NCBI GenBank assembly: GCA_003215535.1
Contig: QCKG01000008.1
Location: 21,818 to 85,817 of the forward strand
DNA from: Prochlorococcus sp. AG-409-L18
Lineage (GTDB): Bacteria; Cyanobacteriota; Cyanobacteriia; PCC-6307; Cyanobiaceae
Direction: 5' to 3'
DNA length: 64,000 bases
Part shown: in pieces, positions 14,465-25,700 of the stretch
Numbering within the stretch: the stretch's first letter is position 1
Layout: each line of letters opens with the position of its first letter
Position numbers and translations under genes: made by a program
The notes under the pieces: generated by a model
Told to the model about the DNA's origin: nothing
Seen by the model: the letters and a program-made list of their open reading frames with translations, nothing else
Databases searched by the model: none

Positions 14465-15939
14465 CCTTGTAATTTTTTTGCGAGAATCTGATTAGCCATC
14501 TTTGGATCAGCTTTGCCACCTGTTTTTTTCATTAATTGACCTACAAAAAATCCCTGAAGTTTTGTTTTCCCATTCCTAAATTGCTCGACTTCTTTGGAAT
14601 ACTCAGCAATCAAATTATCAACAATTAAAGAGATCGCCCCAGGATCACTAATCATTCCAAGACCACGCTCTTCAACAATTAGCTTTGGAGAACCGCCATG
14701 CTCCAATAATTGTGGAAGTATCTCCTTGGCAATCTTGCCGCTAATCTGACCTGCATCAATCATCTGAATCATTTCAGCTAGTTGAGAAGGTCTGAAAGAC
14801 AACTGAGAAAAGCTGATTCTCTGAGAATTGACATAAGCAGCAATATCTCCAGTAATCCAATTAGATGCAAATTTTGGTTCTGCCCCTGCGGCAACAACAG
14901 CCTCAAAATAAACAGCCATTGATAATTCATCGGTTAGTACACGAGCGTCATATATAGAAAGACCTAACTCATCTGCATAACGATGTCTCTTCGCAGCTGG
15001 TAGTTCCGGTAACTCAGCCCGCCAAATTTCTCGGAGTTCTTTACTTAATTCAATTGGACCCAAATCTGGATCAGGAAAATAACGATAATCGCTACTCCCT
15101 TCTTTTGAGCGCATACTCTTTGTAATTTGCTTACCCTCATCCCACAATCTGGTTTCTTGAACAACTATTTCTCCCGATTCATAAGCCTTGATTTGACGCT
15201 CAATTTCATAATCACAAGCCTTATGAATAGCAGAAAATGAATTCATGTTCTTAATCTCAACCTTGGTTCCAAACGGAGACAAAGGGCCACGTCTCACAGA
15301 AATATTGACATCACATCGCAAGGAACCTTCTTGCATATTGCCGTCAGACACCCCGAGATATCTCATGATCCTGCGAATTTCAGAGGCATACTCTGCAGCC
15401 TCCCTACCTGTACGGATATCAGGCTTGCTAACGATCTCTGCCAATGCAACTCCAGCCCGGTTGTAATCCACTAACGAATGTGTTGATCCAGCAAGACGAT
15501 CACTACCAGCATGCACCAATTTCCCGGCATCTTCTTCCATATGAAGGCGCTCAATACCGATCTTTTTTAAATAAGTCTCCTTACCTTTCTCTGCAACTTC
15601 CACCTCAATCCAACCTTCTTCAGCTATCGGTTCATCAAATTGGGAAATCTGATAATTCTTTGGCAGGTCAGGATAAAAATACTGCTTTCTATCGAACTTG
15701 CTATGTTCTGCAATCTTCAAATTCAAGGCCATCGCTGCCTTTACCGCATATTCGAGCACCTTTTCATTCAAGACAGGTAACGTGCCAGGGAGCCCGCACA
15801 CCACTGGATCAATATGGGTATTTGGGGCATCACCAAATGCTGTAGAAGCAGATGTAAAAATCTTGCTCTCAGTACCTAACTGAACATGTGTCTCTAAGCC
15901 AATCACAGCTTCCCAAGGTGCTTCAGATCCTGACATCAC
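14461..15939 (-). CDS. gatB: aspartyl/glutamyl-tRNA amidotransferase subunit B
   Basis: 492 residues, the full family length. GatB is the kinase and transamidase partner in GatCAB, converting Glu-tRNA(Gln) to Gln-tRNA(Gln). The start EAVIGLETHVQLGTESKIFT, the central RLHMEEDAGKLVH and VDYNRAGVALAEIVS, the SMRSKEGSSDYRYFPDPDL signature and the helical YqeY-like tail (GFFVGQLMKKTGGKADP) are all present. It converges on coaE with a four-base overlap. Confidence 0.96.
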   Translation of the reverse strand: MMSGSEAPWEAVIGLETHVQLGTESKIFTSASTAFGDAPNTHIDPVVCGLPGTLPVLNEKVLEYAVKAAMALNLKIAEHSKFDRKQYFYPDLPKNYQISQFDEPIAEEGWIEVEVAEKGKETYLKKIGIERLHMEEDAGKLVHAGSDRLAGSTHSLVDYNRAGVALAEIVSKPDIRTGREAAEYASEIRRIMRYLGVSDGNMQEGSLRCDVNISVRRGPLSPFGTKVEIKNMNSFSAIHKACDYEIERQIKAYESGEIVVQETRLWDEGKQITKSMRSKEGSSDYRYFPDPDLGPIELSKELREIWRAELPELPAAKRHRYADELGLSIYDARVLTDELSMAVYFEAVVAAGAEPKFASNWITGDIAAYVNSQRISFSQLSFRPSQLAEMIQMIDAGQISGKIAKEILPQLLEHGGSPKLIVEERGLGMISDPGAISLIVDNLIAEYSKEVEQFRNGKTKLQGFFVGQLMKKTGGKADPKMANQILAKKLQG

Positions 15940-16034
15940 TATCTCAATAGATAATCAAATCCTATGAAAAAACAAAGAAGCCAGCACCCCCTAAATGTCC
16001 TAAAACACTGATCTTGATTTCGGTACCGAAAACG

Positions 16035-17144
16035 ATGGCTGTCTCAGCCACTAAACCATTATTAATCCTTGGTGGAGGTCTTATAGGACTGAGCTTGGCT
16101 CATGAATTAGCTAGCAAAGGAAAAATTGTCGAAATTCTCAGTCGCCGCAGAAACGAAGCTGCAGGGTTCGTTGCTGCTGGCATGCTTGCACCTCATGCTG
16201 AAGGTCTAAGTAATAACCTGCTAAAGCTAGGTCAGTTAAGTCTGAGTCGAATCTCTACATGGGTAAGCAGGATCGAAGCAGATAGCGGCATTAGCTGTGG
16301 GCTCCGAGAATGTGGAATTATCGTTCCGTTTTTCAGCAAAGCCGATCTGAAGGCTTATCCAACATCAAGATTTGGTCAAACATTAAATCGCAAAGAGCTG
16401 GAGAAAGAAATACCTGGAATCGCTCCACAATGGGAAACAGCTTTATTGTTCAAACAAGACGGACAAATCGATAACCGACGTCAACTTATGCGGGCTCTAG
16501 AGAAAGCCTGTGTTGAGTTAGGAGTCAAATTTCAAGAAGGTGTCGAGGTGCTGCAATTAATCGAAAACAATCAGATATTTGAAGGGGTACAAATCAGAGA
16601 TTCTCAAGGCAATAGACAAAACCTAAGAGCTACAGAAGCAGTTCTATGCACTGGCGCCTGGAGCAATCAACTGATGAAAGAACTACCGATCTTTCCAATT
16701 AAAGGGCAGATGCTCTCCCTACAAGGACCTACAAATACCTTCAAACGAGTACTTTTTGGGCCGGGTACATATTTAGTTCCAAGGGAAGATGGCCTAGTTG
16801 TAGTTGGTGCCACTAGTGAGCCAAAAGCTGGATTTCATGAAGGGCTCACTGCACCAGGGCAGAATGAATTACAACAAGGTATTCATTCTTTACTGCCTGC
16901 CGCTGCTCAATGGCCCCATATAGAACGATGGTGGGGCTTTAGACCATGCACACCAGATGAAATGCCAGTCATAGGCCTTTCTCCAATAAAAGGTCTCTGG
17001 ATGGCCACAGGTCATTACCGCAATGGTGTCTTATTAGCCGCAATTACTAGCGAATTACTCTCAAAATTTATTTGTGACGAGTCATTCAGTAAGGAAGAAA
17101 AATCATTACTAATGACATTTAACTGGAACCGCTTTAAAAACTAA
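16035..17144 (+). CDS. thiO: FAD-dependent glycine oxidase ThiO
   Basis: 369 residues from ATG 16035; an upstream in-frame TTG (16014) adds seven residues and is less likely. ThiO oxidises glycine to dehydroglycine for the thiazole ring of thiamine. FAD-binding GGGLIGLSLAHELASKG near the start, GFVAAGMLAPHAEG, ATEAVLCTGAWSNQL in the middle and WGFRPCTPDEMPVIG with GHYRNGVLLA near the end fit DAO-type oxidases of this subgroup. It is divergent from gatB and converges on ndk. Confidence 0.88.
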   Translation: MAVSATKPLLILGGGLIGLSLAHELASKGKIVEILSRRRNEAAGFVAAGMLAPHAEGLSNNLLKLGQLSLSRISTWVSRIEADSGISCGLRECGIIVPFFSKADLKAYPTSRFGQTLNRKELEKEIPGIAPQWETALLFKQDGQIDNRRQLMRALEKACVELGVKFQEGVEVLQLIENNQIFEGVQIRDSQGNRQNLRATEAVLCTGAWSNQLMKELPIFPIKGQMLSLQGPTNTFKRVLFGPGTYLVPREDGLVVVGATSEPKAGFHEGLTAPGQNELQQGIHSLLPAAAQWPHIERWWGFRPCTPDEMPVIGLSPIKGLWMATGHYRNGVLLAAITSELLSKFICDESFSKEEKSLLMTFNWNRFKN

Positions 17145-17165
17145 TTAATTCTTGCAAAGACACAT

Positions 17166-17624
17166 CTATTCCTCTACCCGCCAAACCTGATCAGAAGGAG
17201 TCCAATCATTTAATTCAGTAGGTGAAAACCACAATCCAATTTCAAATCGAGCTGTTTCGGGTCCATCAGACCCATGAATGACATTACGGCCAATATTGAC
17301 AGCCAAATCACCTCTGATTGTTCCTGGCTCTGCCTCAAGAGGTTTTGTAGCTCCTATTAACTTACGAGCACTAGCAATCACACCCTCTCCTTCCCAAACC
17401 ATTGCGACCACTGGGCCACTAGTTATGAAATTCACCAAACCAGGGAAAAAAGGACGTTCGCTATGTACTCCATAATGCTTTTCAGCTACTTCAACACTAG
17501 GGATTAACTGTTTTAGAGCCACTAACCTGAAACCCTTCCGTTCAAATCTTCCCAAAATTTCCCCTATCAAGCCTCTTTGCACTCCATCAGGTTTGATTGC
17601 AACAAAGGTTCTTTCAACAGCCAT
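17166..17624 (-). CDS. ndk: nucleoside diphosphate kinase
   Basis: 152 residues. It balances nucleoside triphosphates through a phospho-histidine. The N-terminal [38 protein letters not shown] and the active-site [12 protein letters not shown] with His117 are all present. The short acidic tail (VWRVEE) is normal. Divergent from speA, 146 bases apart. Confidence 0.97.
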   Translation of the reverse strand: MAVERTFVAIKPDGVQRGLIGEILGRFERKGFRLVALKQLIPSVEVAEKHYGVHSERPFFPGLVNFITSGPVVAMVWEGEGVIASARKLIGATKPLEAEPGTIRGDLAVNIGRNVIHGSDGPETARFEIGLWFSPTELNDWTPSDQVWRVEE

Positions 17625-17770
17625 GAAATAAAAGAATCACAATCTCGCCATAGTCTTCGCCTGAATGCCCTCTTGGCAAGCAAAAGATTGCATCAGATGC
17701 AACGATCCCTAGATTTTCACAATGCTTTCAAAACCATCAAATTCTGCAAATTAATCTCATTCCATCGGCC

Positions 17771-19714
17771 TTGAAACCAACCAACCAACCCCCTATTGAA
17801 AATTGGACTACTCTTCAAAGTTCAATCCTTTACGGACTGAGTCGCTGGGGAGAACGCTATTTCTCCATAAATGAGCACGGACATATAACTGTGCAGCCGA
17901 GAGGCCCTAAAGGGGAAAGTCTTGATTTAATGGAGCTAGCCCATGAACTTGAAGGACGCAATCTGAAATTACCTCTGCTAATTCGGTTTGACGACATACT
18001 TGAAGATCGACTAAATCAACTTCATCAAGCTTTTGAAGAAGCCATCGTCAAGTACAAATACACAGGTTCCTATCAAGGTGTATTCCCCATTAAATGTAAT
18101 CAACAACGCCATGTTGTCGAAGAGCTAGTTAGTTGTGGAAGACAATGGCATTTCGGACTAGAGGCAGGTAGCAAAGCCGAACTATTAATTGCACTTTCTT
18201 TAATTGACGATCCTCAAGCCTTTCTTATATGCAATGGATACAAAGACCAAAGATATATAGAAACAGCTATTTTAGCTCGTCAACTTGGCAGGCAACCTGT
18301 AGTCGTGATTGAGCAAGTTGATGAAGTTGAAAGAATCATAGAAGCTAGTTCTTCCCTTGGAGCACGACCACTATTAGGGGTTCGAGCCAAGCTATCTAGC
18401 CAAAACAATGGGCACTGGGGCAACTCAATTGGTGAGACAGCAAAGTTTGGCCTTTCAATTCCAGACATATTAATTACTGTAGAAAGATTACGTACAGCTA
18501 ATCTTCTCTCTGAGCTACGCCTATTACACTTTCATGTTGGAAGTCAGGTTAATGACATATCAATTCTTAAAAATGCTTTACAGGAAGCAAGTCAAATATA
18601 TGTTGAATTAACACGTCTTGGCGTACCAATGAGAAGCCTGGATGTTGGTGGAGGATTAGGAGTCGATTATGACGGGAGTCGAACAACTACTCCAGCTTCG
18701 ACAAACTACTCATTACAAAACTATGCCAATGATGTAGTCGCAACAGTCAAAGAATGCTGTGAATCAAATAACATAGATATGCCCAACCTAATTAGCGAAA
18801 GTGGTAGAGCAATTGCTAGTCACTTTTCAGTACTGCTCTTCAATGTACTAGGTACTAGTGCGGTTTCTTCTGAAATACCTGCAGCAAAAGACAATGAATG
18901 TCTAAGTGTTCGCAATTTAAGAGAGACATTAATAAGCATAAAAAAAATTCCAAAAGAATCAGCTAGTGACATATCAAAACTACAAGAAGCTTGGAATGAC
19001 GCAATTAAATTCAAAGATGATGCACTTTCTGCATTCCGACTCGGATACTTAGGACTACCAGAAAGAGCTACGGCTGAACAACTTACTTGGGCTTGTGCAA
19101 AGGCATTGATAGAACGCTTACCAAAAAATAACTTGATCCCAGAAGAATTGAATGCTCTTCGCTCGACGTTAGCTGCTACTTATTACGCCAATCTTTCCGT
19201 GTTTCGCTCTGCCCCAGACACCTGGGCAATTGAGCAACTTTTCCCAATCATGCCCATTCATCGTCTCAAAGAGAACCCTAGTCAACTGGGACATTTTGCA
19301 GACCTGACTTGTGATTCAGATGGGAAATTGGCAAATTTTATCAATAATGGACAGATCAAGCCTTTACTTGAATTGCACAAATTTATTCCTAACGAGCAAT
19401 ACATAATAGGCATCTTTCTTAGTGGAGCCTACCAAGAAGTCATGGGAAATCTTCACAACCTATTTGGAAGTACCAATGCTGTGCACATCCGATTAACGAA
19501 GTCAGGTAGCTATCATCTTGATCATGTCGTACGAGCTAATACAAAATCCGATGTTCTTGAAGCGATGGAGCATGATCCAGAACAACTTCTAGAAAGACTT
19601 CGTATCGCAAGCGAGTTAGCTATTCGACAGGGAAATCTCCAAATCAATACTGCCCAACGACTAATGGATCACATTGAAACGAGCCTGCGTCAGAGCACAT
19701 ATCTACACGAATAA
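17771..19714 (+). CDS. speA: biosynthetic arginine decarboxylase
   Basis: 647 residues, matching the large PLP-dependent SpeA family. It makes agmatine from arginine, the first step towards polyamines. YQGVFPIKCNQQRHVVEEL holds the PLP lysine, LLHFHVGSQVND and DVGGGLGVDYDGS form the barrel, and LISESGRAIASH and ADLTCDSDGKLANF follow. The start is a TTG (17771); no nearby ATG fits the family length. Its stop (19712-19714) directly abuts the stop of the convergent alaS. Confidence 0.95.
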   Translation: MKPTNQPPIENWTTLQSSILYGLSRWGERYFSINEHGHITVQPRGPKGESLDLMELAHELEGRNLKLPLLIRFDDILEDRLNQLHQAFEEAIVKYKYTGSYQGVFPIKCNQQRHVVEELVSCGRQWHFGLEAGSKAELLIALSLIDDPQAFLICNGYKDQRYIETAILARQLGRQPVVVIEQVDEVERIIEASSSLGARPLLGVRAKLSSQNNGHWGNSIGETAKFGLSIPDILITVERLRTANLLSELRLLHFHVGSQVNDISILKNALQEASQIYVELTRLGVPMRSLDVGGGLGVDYDGSRTTTPASTNYSLQNYANDVVATVKECCESNNIDMPNLISESGRAIASHFSVLLFNVLGTSAVSSEIPAAKDNECLSVRNLRETLISIKKIPKESASDISKLQEAWNDAIKFKDDALSAFRLGYLGLPERATAEQLTWACAKALIERLPKNNLIPEELNALRSTLAATYYANLSVFRSAPDTWAIEQLFPIMPIHRLKENPSQLGHFADLTCDSDGKLANFINNGQIKPLLELHKFIPNEQYIIGIFLSGAYQEVMGNLHNLFGSTNAVHIRLTKSGSYHLDHVVRANTKSDVLEAMEHDPEQLLERLRIASELAIRQGNLQINTAQRLMDHIETSLRQSTYLHE

Positions 19715-22405
19715 TCAAGTTCCATGTAACGAAAAGGCTAAGTCAAGTTCTTTTCGAGCTGCCTCCAAAGCAGAATTCAGAGCCTTGGAGTCACGGCCAC
19801 CAGCTTGTGCAAGATTCGGCTTCCCACCGCCACCTCCCCCGCAAAGTTTGGCAATAGCACCAATAAATTTACCGGCATGTAATCCGCTCAATACAACTTC
19901 CTTACCAAAGGCCGCAACAAGAATCACTTTACTCTTATCGTTTATTAGTGGAAGTCCTCCCAGAACAACAGCAGAATTATTTCCAAGCCTAGCCACTAGA
20001 GATTGAGCAGCATGCTGTAAGGCATTACCATCTACAGAGTCAAGACGTTCGATCAGAACTTGACTCCTACCTATAGTTTTAGATTGAGTAATTAATGCCA
20101 TTACCTTAGCTATAGCTAAGTCTTCACGAGCCATTAAAAGAGCTTTATTCATCACTTTGACTTCATCTTGCAAAGAAAGGACTCGTTCTAAAATTTCATT
20201 CGGTTGGGCTTTTAAGTGCTCACCCAACTGTTTGACTACAACATCTCGTTCATTCAGATAGTCAAAAACTGCAGGACCTGCAACTGCTTCAATACGCCTA
20301 ATCCCAGCAGCAATTCCAGACTCAGATACAATTTTAAATACGCCTATTTCTACTGTATTCGATACATGAGTTCCACCACAAAGTTCCATGGATACTCCTG
20401 GAACATTAACAACTCTCACCTCATTACCATATTTCTCACCAAACATTGCCACCGCACCCGCAGCCTTGGCCTGCGTAATTGACATTTCTTGCACTTGTAA
20501 CGAATGGGCTTGAGAAATCCAGCCATTAATTAATCCTTCAAGCTTCTCTATATCAGATGGAGTCACAGCCCTAGGGGAATGAAAATCAAAACGTAGACGA
20601 TCAAAATTTACTAATGAGCCAGCCTGCGAGATTCCAGGATCAATTACTTCTTTAAGTGCAGCCTGCAACAAATGAGTAGCTGTGTGATGAGCTTGGGCAC
20701 GGCGGCGACAAATCAAATTCACATGTGCTTGAACCTTGTCACCAACCTGTAAAGACCCCCGCTCTACATAACCACTATGAACAAAAACATCGTGAAGGCG
20801 AGTTACGCTAGTTATAGTAATTAAGGTGCCATCTGCAATCGAAGAGTCAATACTAAGAGAACCACAATCACCAATCTGCCCACCACCTTCTCCATAAAAG
20901 GGGGTAACATCAAGAATAACTTCAACACGTTGTCCAACATCTCCCCGTTGCAAAGACTCACCATTAACTGCCAATGCCCGAACAAGACAACTTTGCTCTA
21001 AAGAGTCATAGCCTTGAAAACTTGTAGCTTCAACGTCAACTGCCATTCGACTTACGGCATCTTGAATCGTCAAATCTATTGAGACACTTGCAGCTTTAGC
21101 TCGTTGACGTTGTTCCTCCATCGCCTCTTTAAAGCCCTTTAAATCAACCTTAAGATTGTGCTCTTTAGCAATTTCCTCTGTGAGTTCCAATGGAAAACCA
21201 TATGTGTCATATAGCTCAAAAGCCTGCTGACCAGTGATGATTGTTGGCTTCGCAGCAATTAGATCCGATAATAAATTTTCTCCTCGTTCAAGAGTTTCTA
21301 AAAAACGAGTTTCCTCACGTTCCAATTCGTTCAAAATCAAGTCACGGCGTTCCGATAATTGTGGAAAGGCCGATTCCATCAATTTGATAGCACATCCACC
21401 CATTTCAACTAGAAAAGGCTTCTCAATTCCAATTAATCGCCCATGACGCACTATACGGCGCAATAGCCTCCTTAAGACATAACCCCTACCTAAATTACTA
21501 GCCTTCACTCCATCACAAATTAATTGTGTGACCGCACGAATATGGTCACCAATAACCTTAAGAGATGTTTGCTTATTATCATCAACCTGATAATAGATAA
21601 TACCAGCAAGAGTTGCAGCCTTTTCTAAAAGAGGATAAATAAGATCTGTTTCATAATTATTAGTAACTCCCTGCAAAATCTGTGCCATTCGTTCTAACCC
21701 CATCCCTGTATCAATATTGCAATTTGCAAGCTTACTTAAAACACCCTCAGCATCACGATTGTATTCCATAAAAACTAAATTATAAAATTCGATAAATCTC
21801 TGATCATCTTCAAGATCGATCGATTCATCTCCAAATTCAGGATTAAAATCGTAATAAATTTCTGAGCATGGTCCACATGGACCTGTCGGCCCAGAAGCCC
21901 AAAAGTTATCAGCTTCATCCATGCGAATAATTCGCTGGGGTTTAACCCCTACTACATCACGCCAAATCTTCTCGGCTTCATCATCATCACGAAAAATACT
22001 TACCACTAAATGATTAGGGTCCAATCCAAAAACCTCTGTACTTAGCTCCCAAGCCCATTCAATTGCTTCCTGCTTGAAATAATCCCCAAAGGAAAAATTT
22101 CCAAGCATCTCAAAGAAGGTGTGATGTCTTGCAGTAAGACCAACATTATCTATGTCATTAGTTCTAATACATTTCTGACTACTTGTTGCCCTAGCTGCAG
22201 GACGCTCCACTTGCCCAAGAAACACTGGCTTAAACGGAAGCATCCCTGCAATGGTAAGCAGCACTGTTGGATCCTCAGGTACCAATGATGCACTCGGAAT
22301 AATTACATGATCTCGCTCTGCAAAAAATGCCAAAAAAGCTTGCCGAATTTGTTCCCCACTACGAGGCCGCGACTCATAAAAACTCGAGGTTCGATCAACG
22401 CCCAT
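19715..22405 (-). CDS. alaS: alanyl-tRNA synthetase
   Basis: 896 residues, complete. It charges tRNA(Ala) and edits Ser/Gly. Catalytic core from SGEQIRQAFLAFFAERDHVI to the Gly-rich GPTGPCGPCSEIYYDF; tRNA-recognition region in the middle; editing domain with AHHTATHLLQAAL and MELCGGTHVSNT carrying the zinc ligands; C-terminal DHHA1-like region ending near CGGGGGGKPNLAQAGG. No truncation. Confidence 0.97.
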   Translation of the reverse strand: MGVDRTSSFYESRPRSGEQIRQAFLAFFAERDHVIIPSASLVPEDPTVLLTIAGMLPFKPVFLGQVERPAARATSSQKCIRTNDIDNVGLTARHHTFFEMLGNFSFGDYFKQEAIEWAWELSTEVFGLDPNHLVVSIFRDDDEAEKIWRDVVGVKPQRIIRMDEADNFWASGPTGPCGPCSEIYYDFNPEFGDESIDLEDDQRFIEFYNLVFMEYNRDAEGVLSKLANCNIDTGMGLERMAQILQGVTNNYETDLIYPLLEKAATLAGIIYYQVDDNKQTSLKVIGDHIRAVTQLICDGVKASNLGRGYVLRRLLRRIVRHGRLIGIEKPFLVEMGGCAIKLMESAFPQLSERRDLILNELEREETRFLETLERGENLLSDLIAAKPTIITGQQAFELYDTYGFPLELTEEIAKEHNLKVDLKGFKEAMEEQRQRAKAASVSIDLTIQDAVSRMAVDVEATSFQGYDSLEQSCLVRALAVNGESLQRGDVGQRVEVILDVTPFYGEGGGQIGDCGSLSIDSSIADGTLITITSVTRLHDVFVHSGYVERGSLQVGDKVQAHVNLICRRRAQAHHTATHLLQAALKEVIDPGISQAGSLVNFDRLRFDFHSPRAVTPSDIEKLEGLINGWISQAHSLQVQEMSITQAKAAGAVAMFGEKYGNEVRVVNVPGVSMELCGGTHVSNTVEIGVFKIVSESGIAAGIRRIEAVAGPAVFDYLNERDVVVKQLGEHLKAQPNEILERVLSLQDEVKVMNKALLMAREDLAIAKVMALITQSKTIGRSQVLIERLDSVDGNALQHAAQSLVARLGNNSAVVLGGLPLINDKSKVILVAAFGKEVVLSGLHAGKFIGAIAKLCGGGGGGKPNLAQAGGRDSKALNSALEAARKELDLAFSLHGT

Positions 22406-22793
22406 AACTAAATTTGCCGCAGGAATTTTGTCCCTTTTCCATAATGGACTTTAAGCATTCAAAATATTTAAACATTATCCAAACAGGTAGTGTGGCCATA
22501 CTCAAAACAAGGTTGTAATAAAGGTAATATTGCCTATTTCTCAGAAATAAATAATTCCAACATAATTAATTTAAACTTGGATTAAAGTTCAAAAATCCCA
22601 TTCCTAAGCAGCAAATCACCATAAAACAAGGCTGATAGTGAATGCACCATACCCAAGCAACTCTTACAGGGCATGGCAATTAATCCTAAGACCTGGCATT
22701 ATTAATAAAGGAACTCCTATGGCGTTTGTTGTCATTGATCGGCAACATGCTCCAGTTTCATGAGGCCCAAGTCATGAATTCCGCGTCGCGGCC
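22406..22793. other. divergent promoter region between alaS and the helicase gene
   Basis: 388 bases between two divergent genes. AT-rich with no gene I trust. A 14-codon frame (22719-22763) with an AAGGA upstream is the only coding-like element. The last 20 bases before the helicase start are markedly G+C-rich. Promoters for both genes must be here. Confidence 0.5.
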
Positions 22794-25700
22794 ATGAGTC
22801 TGCTGCACGCCACCTGGCTTCCTGCCATACGTACTCCGACCAGTTCCGGTCGCCCCGCACTACTTGTGTGGGCAGATACTTGGAGAGTCGCAAACCCAAC
22901 TGGACCAGGAGAGACACCAGCTATACATCCTTTTACACTTGATCCCAAAGGACTTCGTACATGGCTCAACGATAAGGATCTTCTCCCTGATGGGATTATT
23001 GACGCTACAGCTTGTTTAACACTTCCTAGTAGAGCAATCAAACCTCGTGGTCAAACAAAATTACAGTCTTCTATTCAAGACCAAAGAGAGCCAGGCTGGA
23101 CAGGACTCCCCTTACAAGCAGGAGAGCCAATTCCTAAACAATGTGAATGGTGGCCTTGGCAAGTTCAAGGTCTAGCAATTGAGCCAGGTGCGGCAACAAC
23201 TTGGCTATCCAAACTACCTCTATCAGGACACAATCCTGACCTTGGAGAAGAACTCCGTTGGTGGAGTCATCTGCAACGATGGGCACTCAGTCTTATTGCC
23301 CGCGAGCGATGGCTACCCCAAGTTGAATTAAGTAAAGGTGAATGCTATCCACATCGAGCTCGTTGGGTACCCCTACTCAACCGAGAAGATGATCGCCGCA
23401 GGCTTGAAGAACTTGCTGCAGGGCTTCCTCTAGTAGCTACCTGCGCACTGCCTTGGCGAGAGCCTACAGGGAAAAGAAGTAACCGTATAACTCGTCTACG
23501 GCCAGAAGCTATGCGAGAATCAAATCCAGTAGCCTCATGCCGACCCCGTAGCGGTCGTTTGAGAGTCGCCACTCTGTTAGAAGACCTGGTCGATGCCCAA
23601 CTTCGTAAGGGATTTGAACCACAAACTGAAGGATTAGATCCCTTACTTACAGCTTGGCAAGAAGCGCTTGGGTCCGAAAATGGTGTAATAAAGCTACCTG
23701 ATGATGAAATTCAACGACTCGCAACAGCTAGTAATCATTGGCGAGAAGGTATTACTGGAAACGTTGCCCCAGCGAGAGCATGCCTTGAACTTTTTACCCC
23801 ATCTGAAGGCGAAGATCTATGGGAATTACGTTTTGCCTTGCAAGCTGAAGCAGACCCAGCTCTCAAGGTTCCTGCTGGTACAGCATGGGCAGCGGGTGCT
23901 GAAGTTCTTCAACTTGGAGAAGTAAGGGTCGAGCACCCTGGAGAAGTACTTTTAGAAGGCTTAGGTAGGGCACTCACTGTGTTTCAACCTCTAGAACGAG
24001 GCTTAGAGAATGCAACACCTAAATCAATGCAGTTAACACCTGCAGAAGCTTTTGTCCTAGTTCGTACTGCCGCAAATCAACTACGTGATGTGGGTGTCGG
24101 AGTCGAATTACCGCCCAGCCTTTCTGGAGGTTTAGCTAGTCGATTGGGTTTAGCAATCAACGCAGAGCTGTCTAAAAAATCAAGAGGCTTCACTCTTGGC
24201 GAAAGTCTTCAATGGAAATGGGAATTAATGATTGGCGGAGTTACTTTGACCCTAAAAGATCTTGAACGCTTAGCAGGGAAAAGAAGCCCACTCGTGCGTC
24301 ATAAAGGAGCATGGATAGAGTTACGCCCAAATGATCTAAAAAATGCGGAACACTTCTGTAGTGCAAACACAAATATCAGCCTTGATGACGCCATAAGGCT
24401 AACTACGACAGAAGGAGACACCCTGATGCGACTTCCAGTCCATCGCTTTGAAGCAGGTCCTCGACTACAAGGGGTATTAGCGCAATACCATCAACAAAAG
24501 GCTCCAGACCCCTTGCCTGCGCCGGAAGGTTTCTGTGGTCAACTAAGACCATATCAAGAGAGAGGTCTAGGGTGGTTGTCCTTCCTCAATCGTTTCGATC
24601 AAGGTGCATGTCTCGCCGACGACATGGGACTCGGTAAAACAATCCAACTTCTTGCATTCCTTCAACACCTCAAAACCGAAAAAGAGCTAAAACGACCCGT
24701 ATTGTTAATCGCTCCCACCTCTGTCTTAACCAATTGGAAGCGAGAGGCTCTATCCTTCACCCCAAATTTAGAAGTTCAAGAACACTATGGGCCCAAGCGT
24801 CCATCAACCACTGCTGATTTACATAAAACTCTTAAAGGTGTTGATCTAATTCTCACAAGTTATGGACTCATGCAAAGAGACATTGAGCTCCTAGAAACAA
24901 TCGATTGGCAAGGGGTCGTCATCGATGAAGCTCAAGCAATTAAAAATCCAAGCGCAAAGCAGAGCCAAGCAACAAGAGATATCGCTAAACCAGGAAAAAA
25001 TAATAGGTTCAGAATTGCACTAACAGGAACACCTGTAGAAAACCGCGTTAGTGAACTATGGGCACTCATGGACTTTCTTAATCCAAGAGTTCTTGGGGAA
25101 GAAGATTTTTTCCGTCAAAGGTATCAACTACCAATCGAGAGATATGGAGATATGTCTTCTCTGCGGGACTTAAAGTCACGGGTCAGTCCTTTTATTTTAC
25201 GTAGGCTAAAAACTGATAAAGCTATTATTTCAGACCTTCCAGAGAAAGTCGAACTTAGTGAATGGGTAGGCTTAAGCAAAGAGCAGAAAAAGCTGTATAG
25301 GAAAACAGTTGAAGAAACTTTAGATGCAATTGCCACTTCACCAAAAGGGCAACGTCATGGAAAAATTCTCGGGCTTCTGACTCGTTTAAAGCAAATCTGC
25401 AATCATCCTTCTTTAGCTTTAAAAGAAGTAGTAGTAAGTAATGACTTTATAGATCATTCTGCCAAGCTTCAAAGGTTAGAAGAAATCCTTGAAGAAGTTA
25501 TTGAAGCAGGAGATCGGGCTCTCCTTTTTACTCAATTTGCTGAGTGGGGTCATTTGCTCAAAATCTATCTGGAAAAAAGATGGCGGTTTGAAGTACCATT
25601 TCTGCATGGGAGTACAAGTAAAAGCGAACGACAAGCACTCGTAGATCGTTTCCAAGAAGATCCTCGTGGTCCACAACTCTTTTTATTATCGCTAAAAGCT

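Noticed and set aside
22719..22763. 14-codon leader frame with AAGGA upstream of the SNF2 helicase gene
   Set aside because: Too short to judge; it lacks a codon run or paired hairpins that would suggest attenuation.
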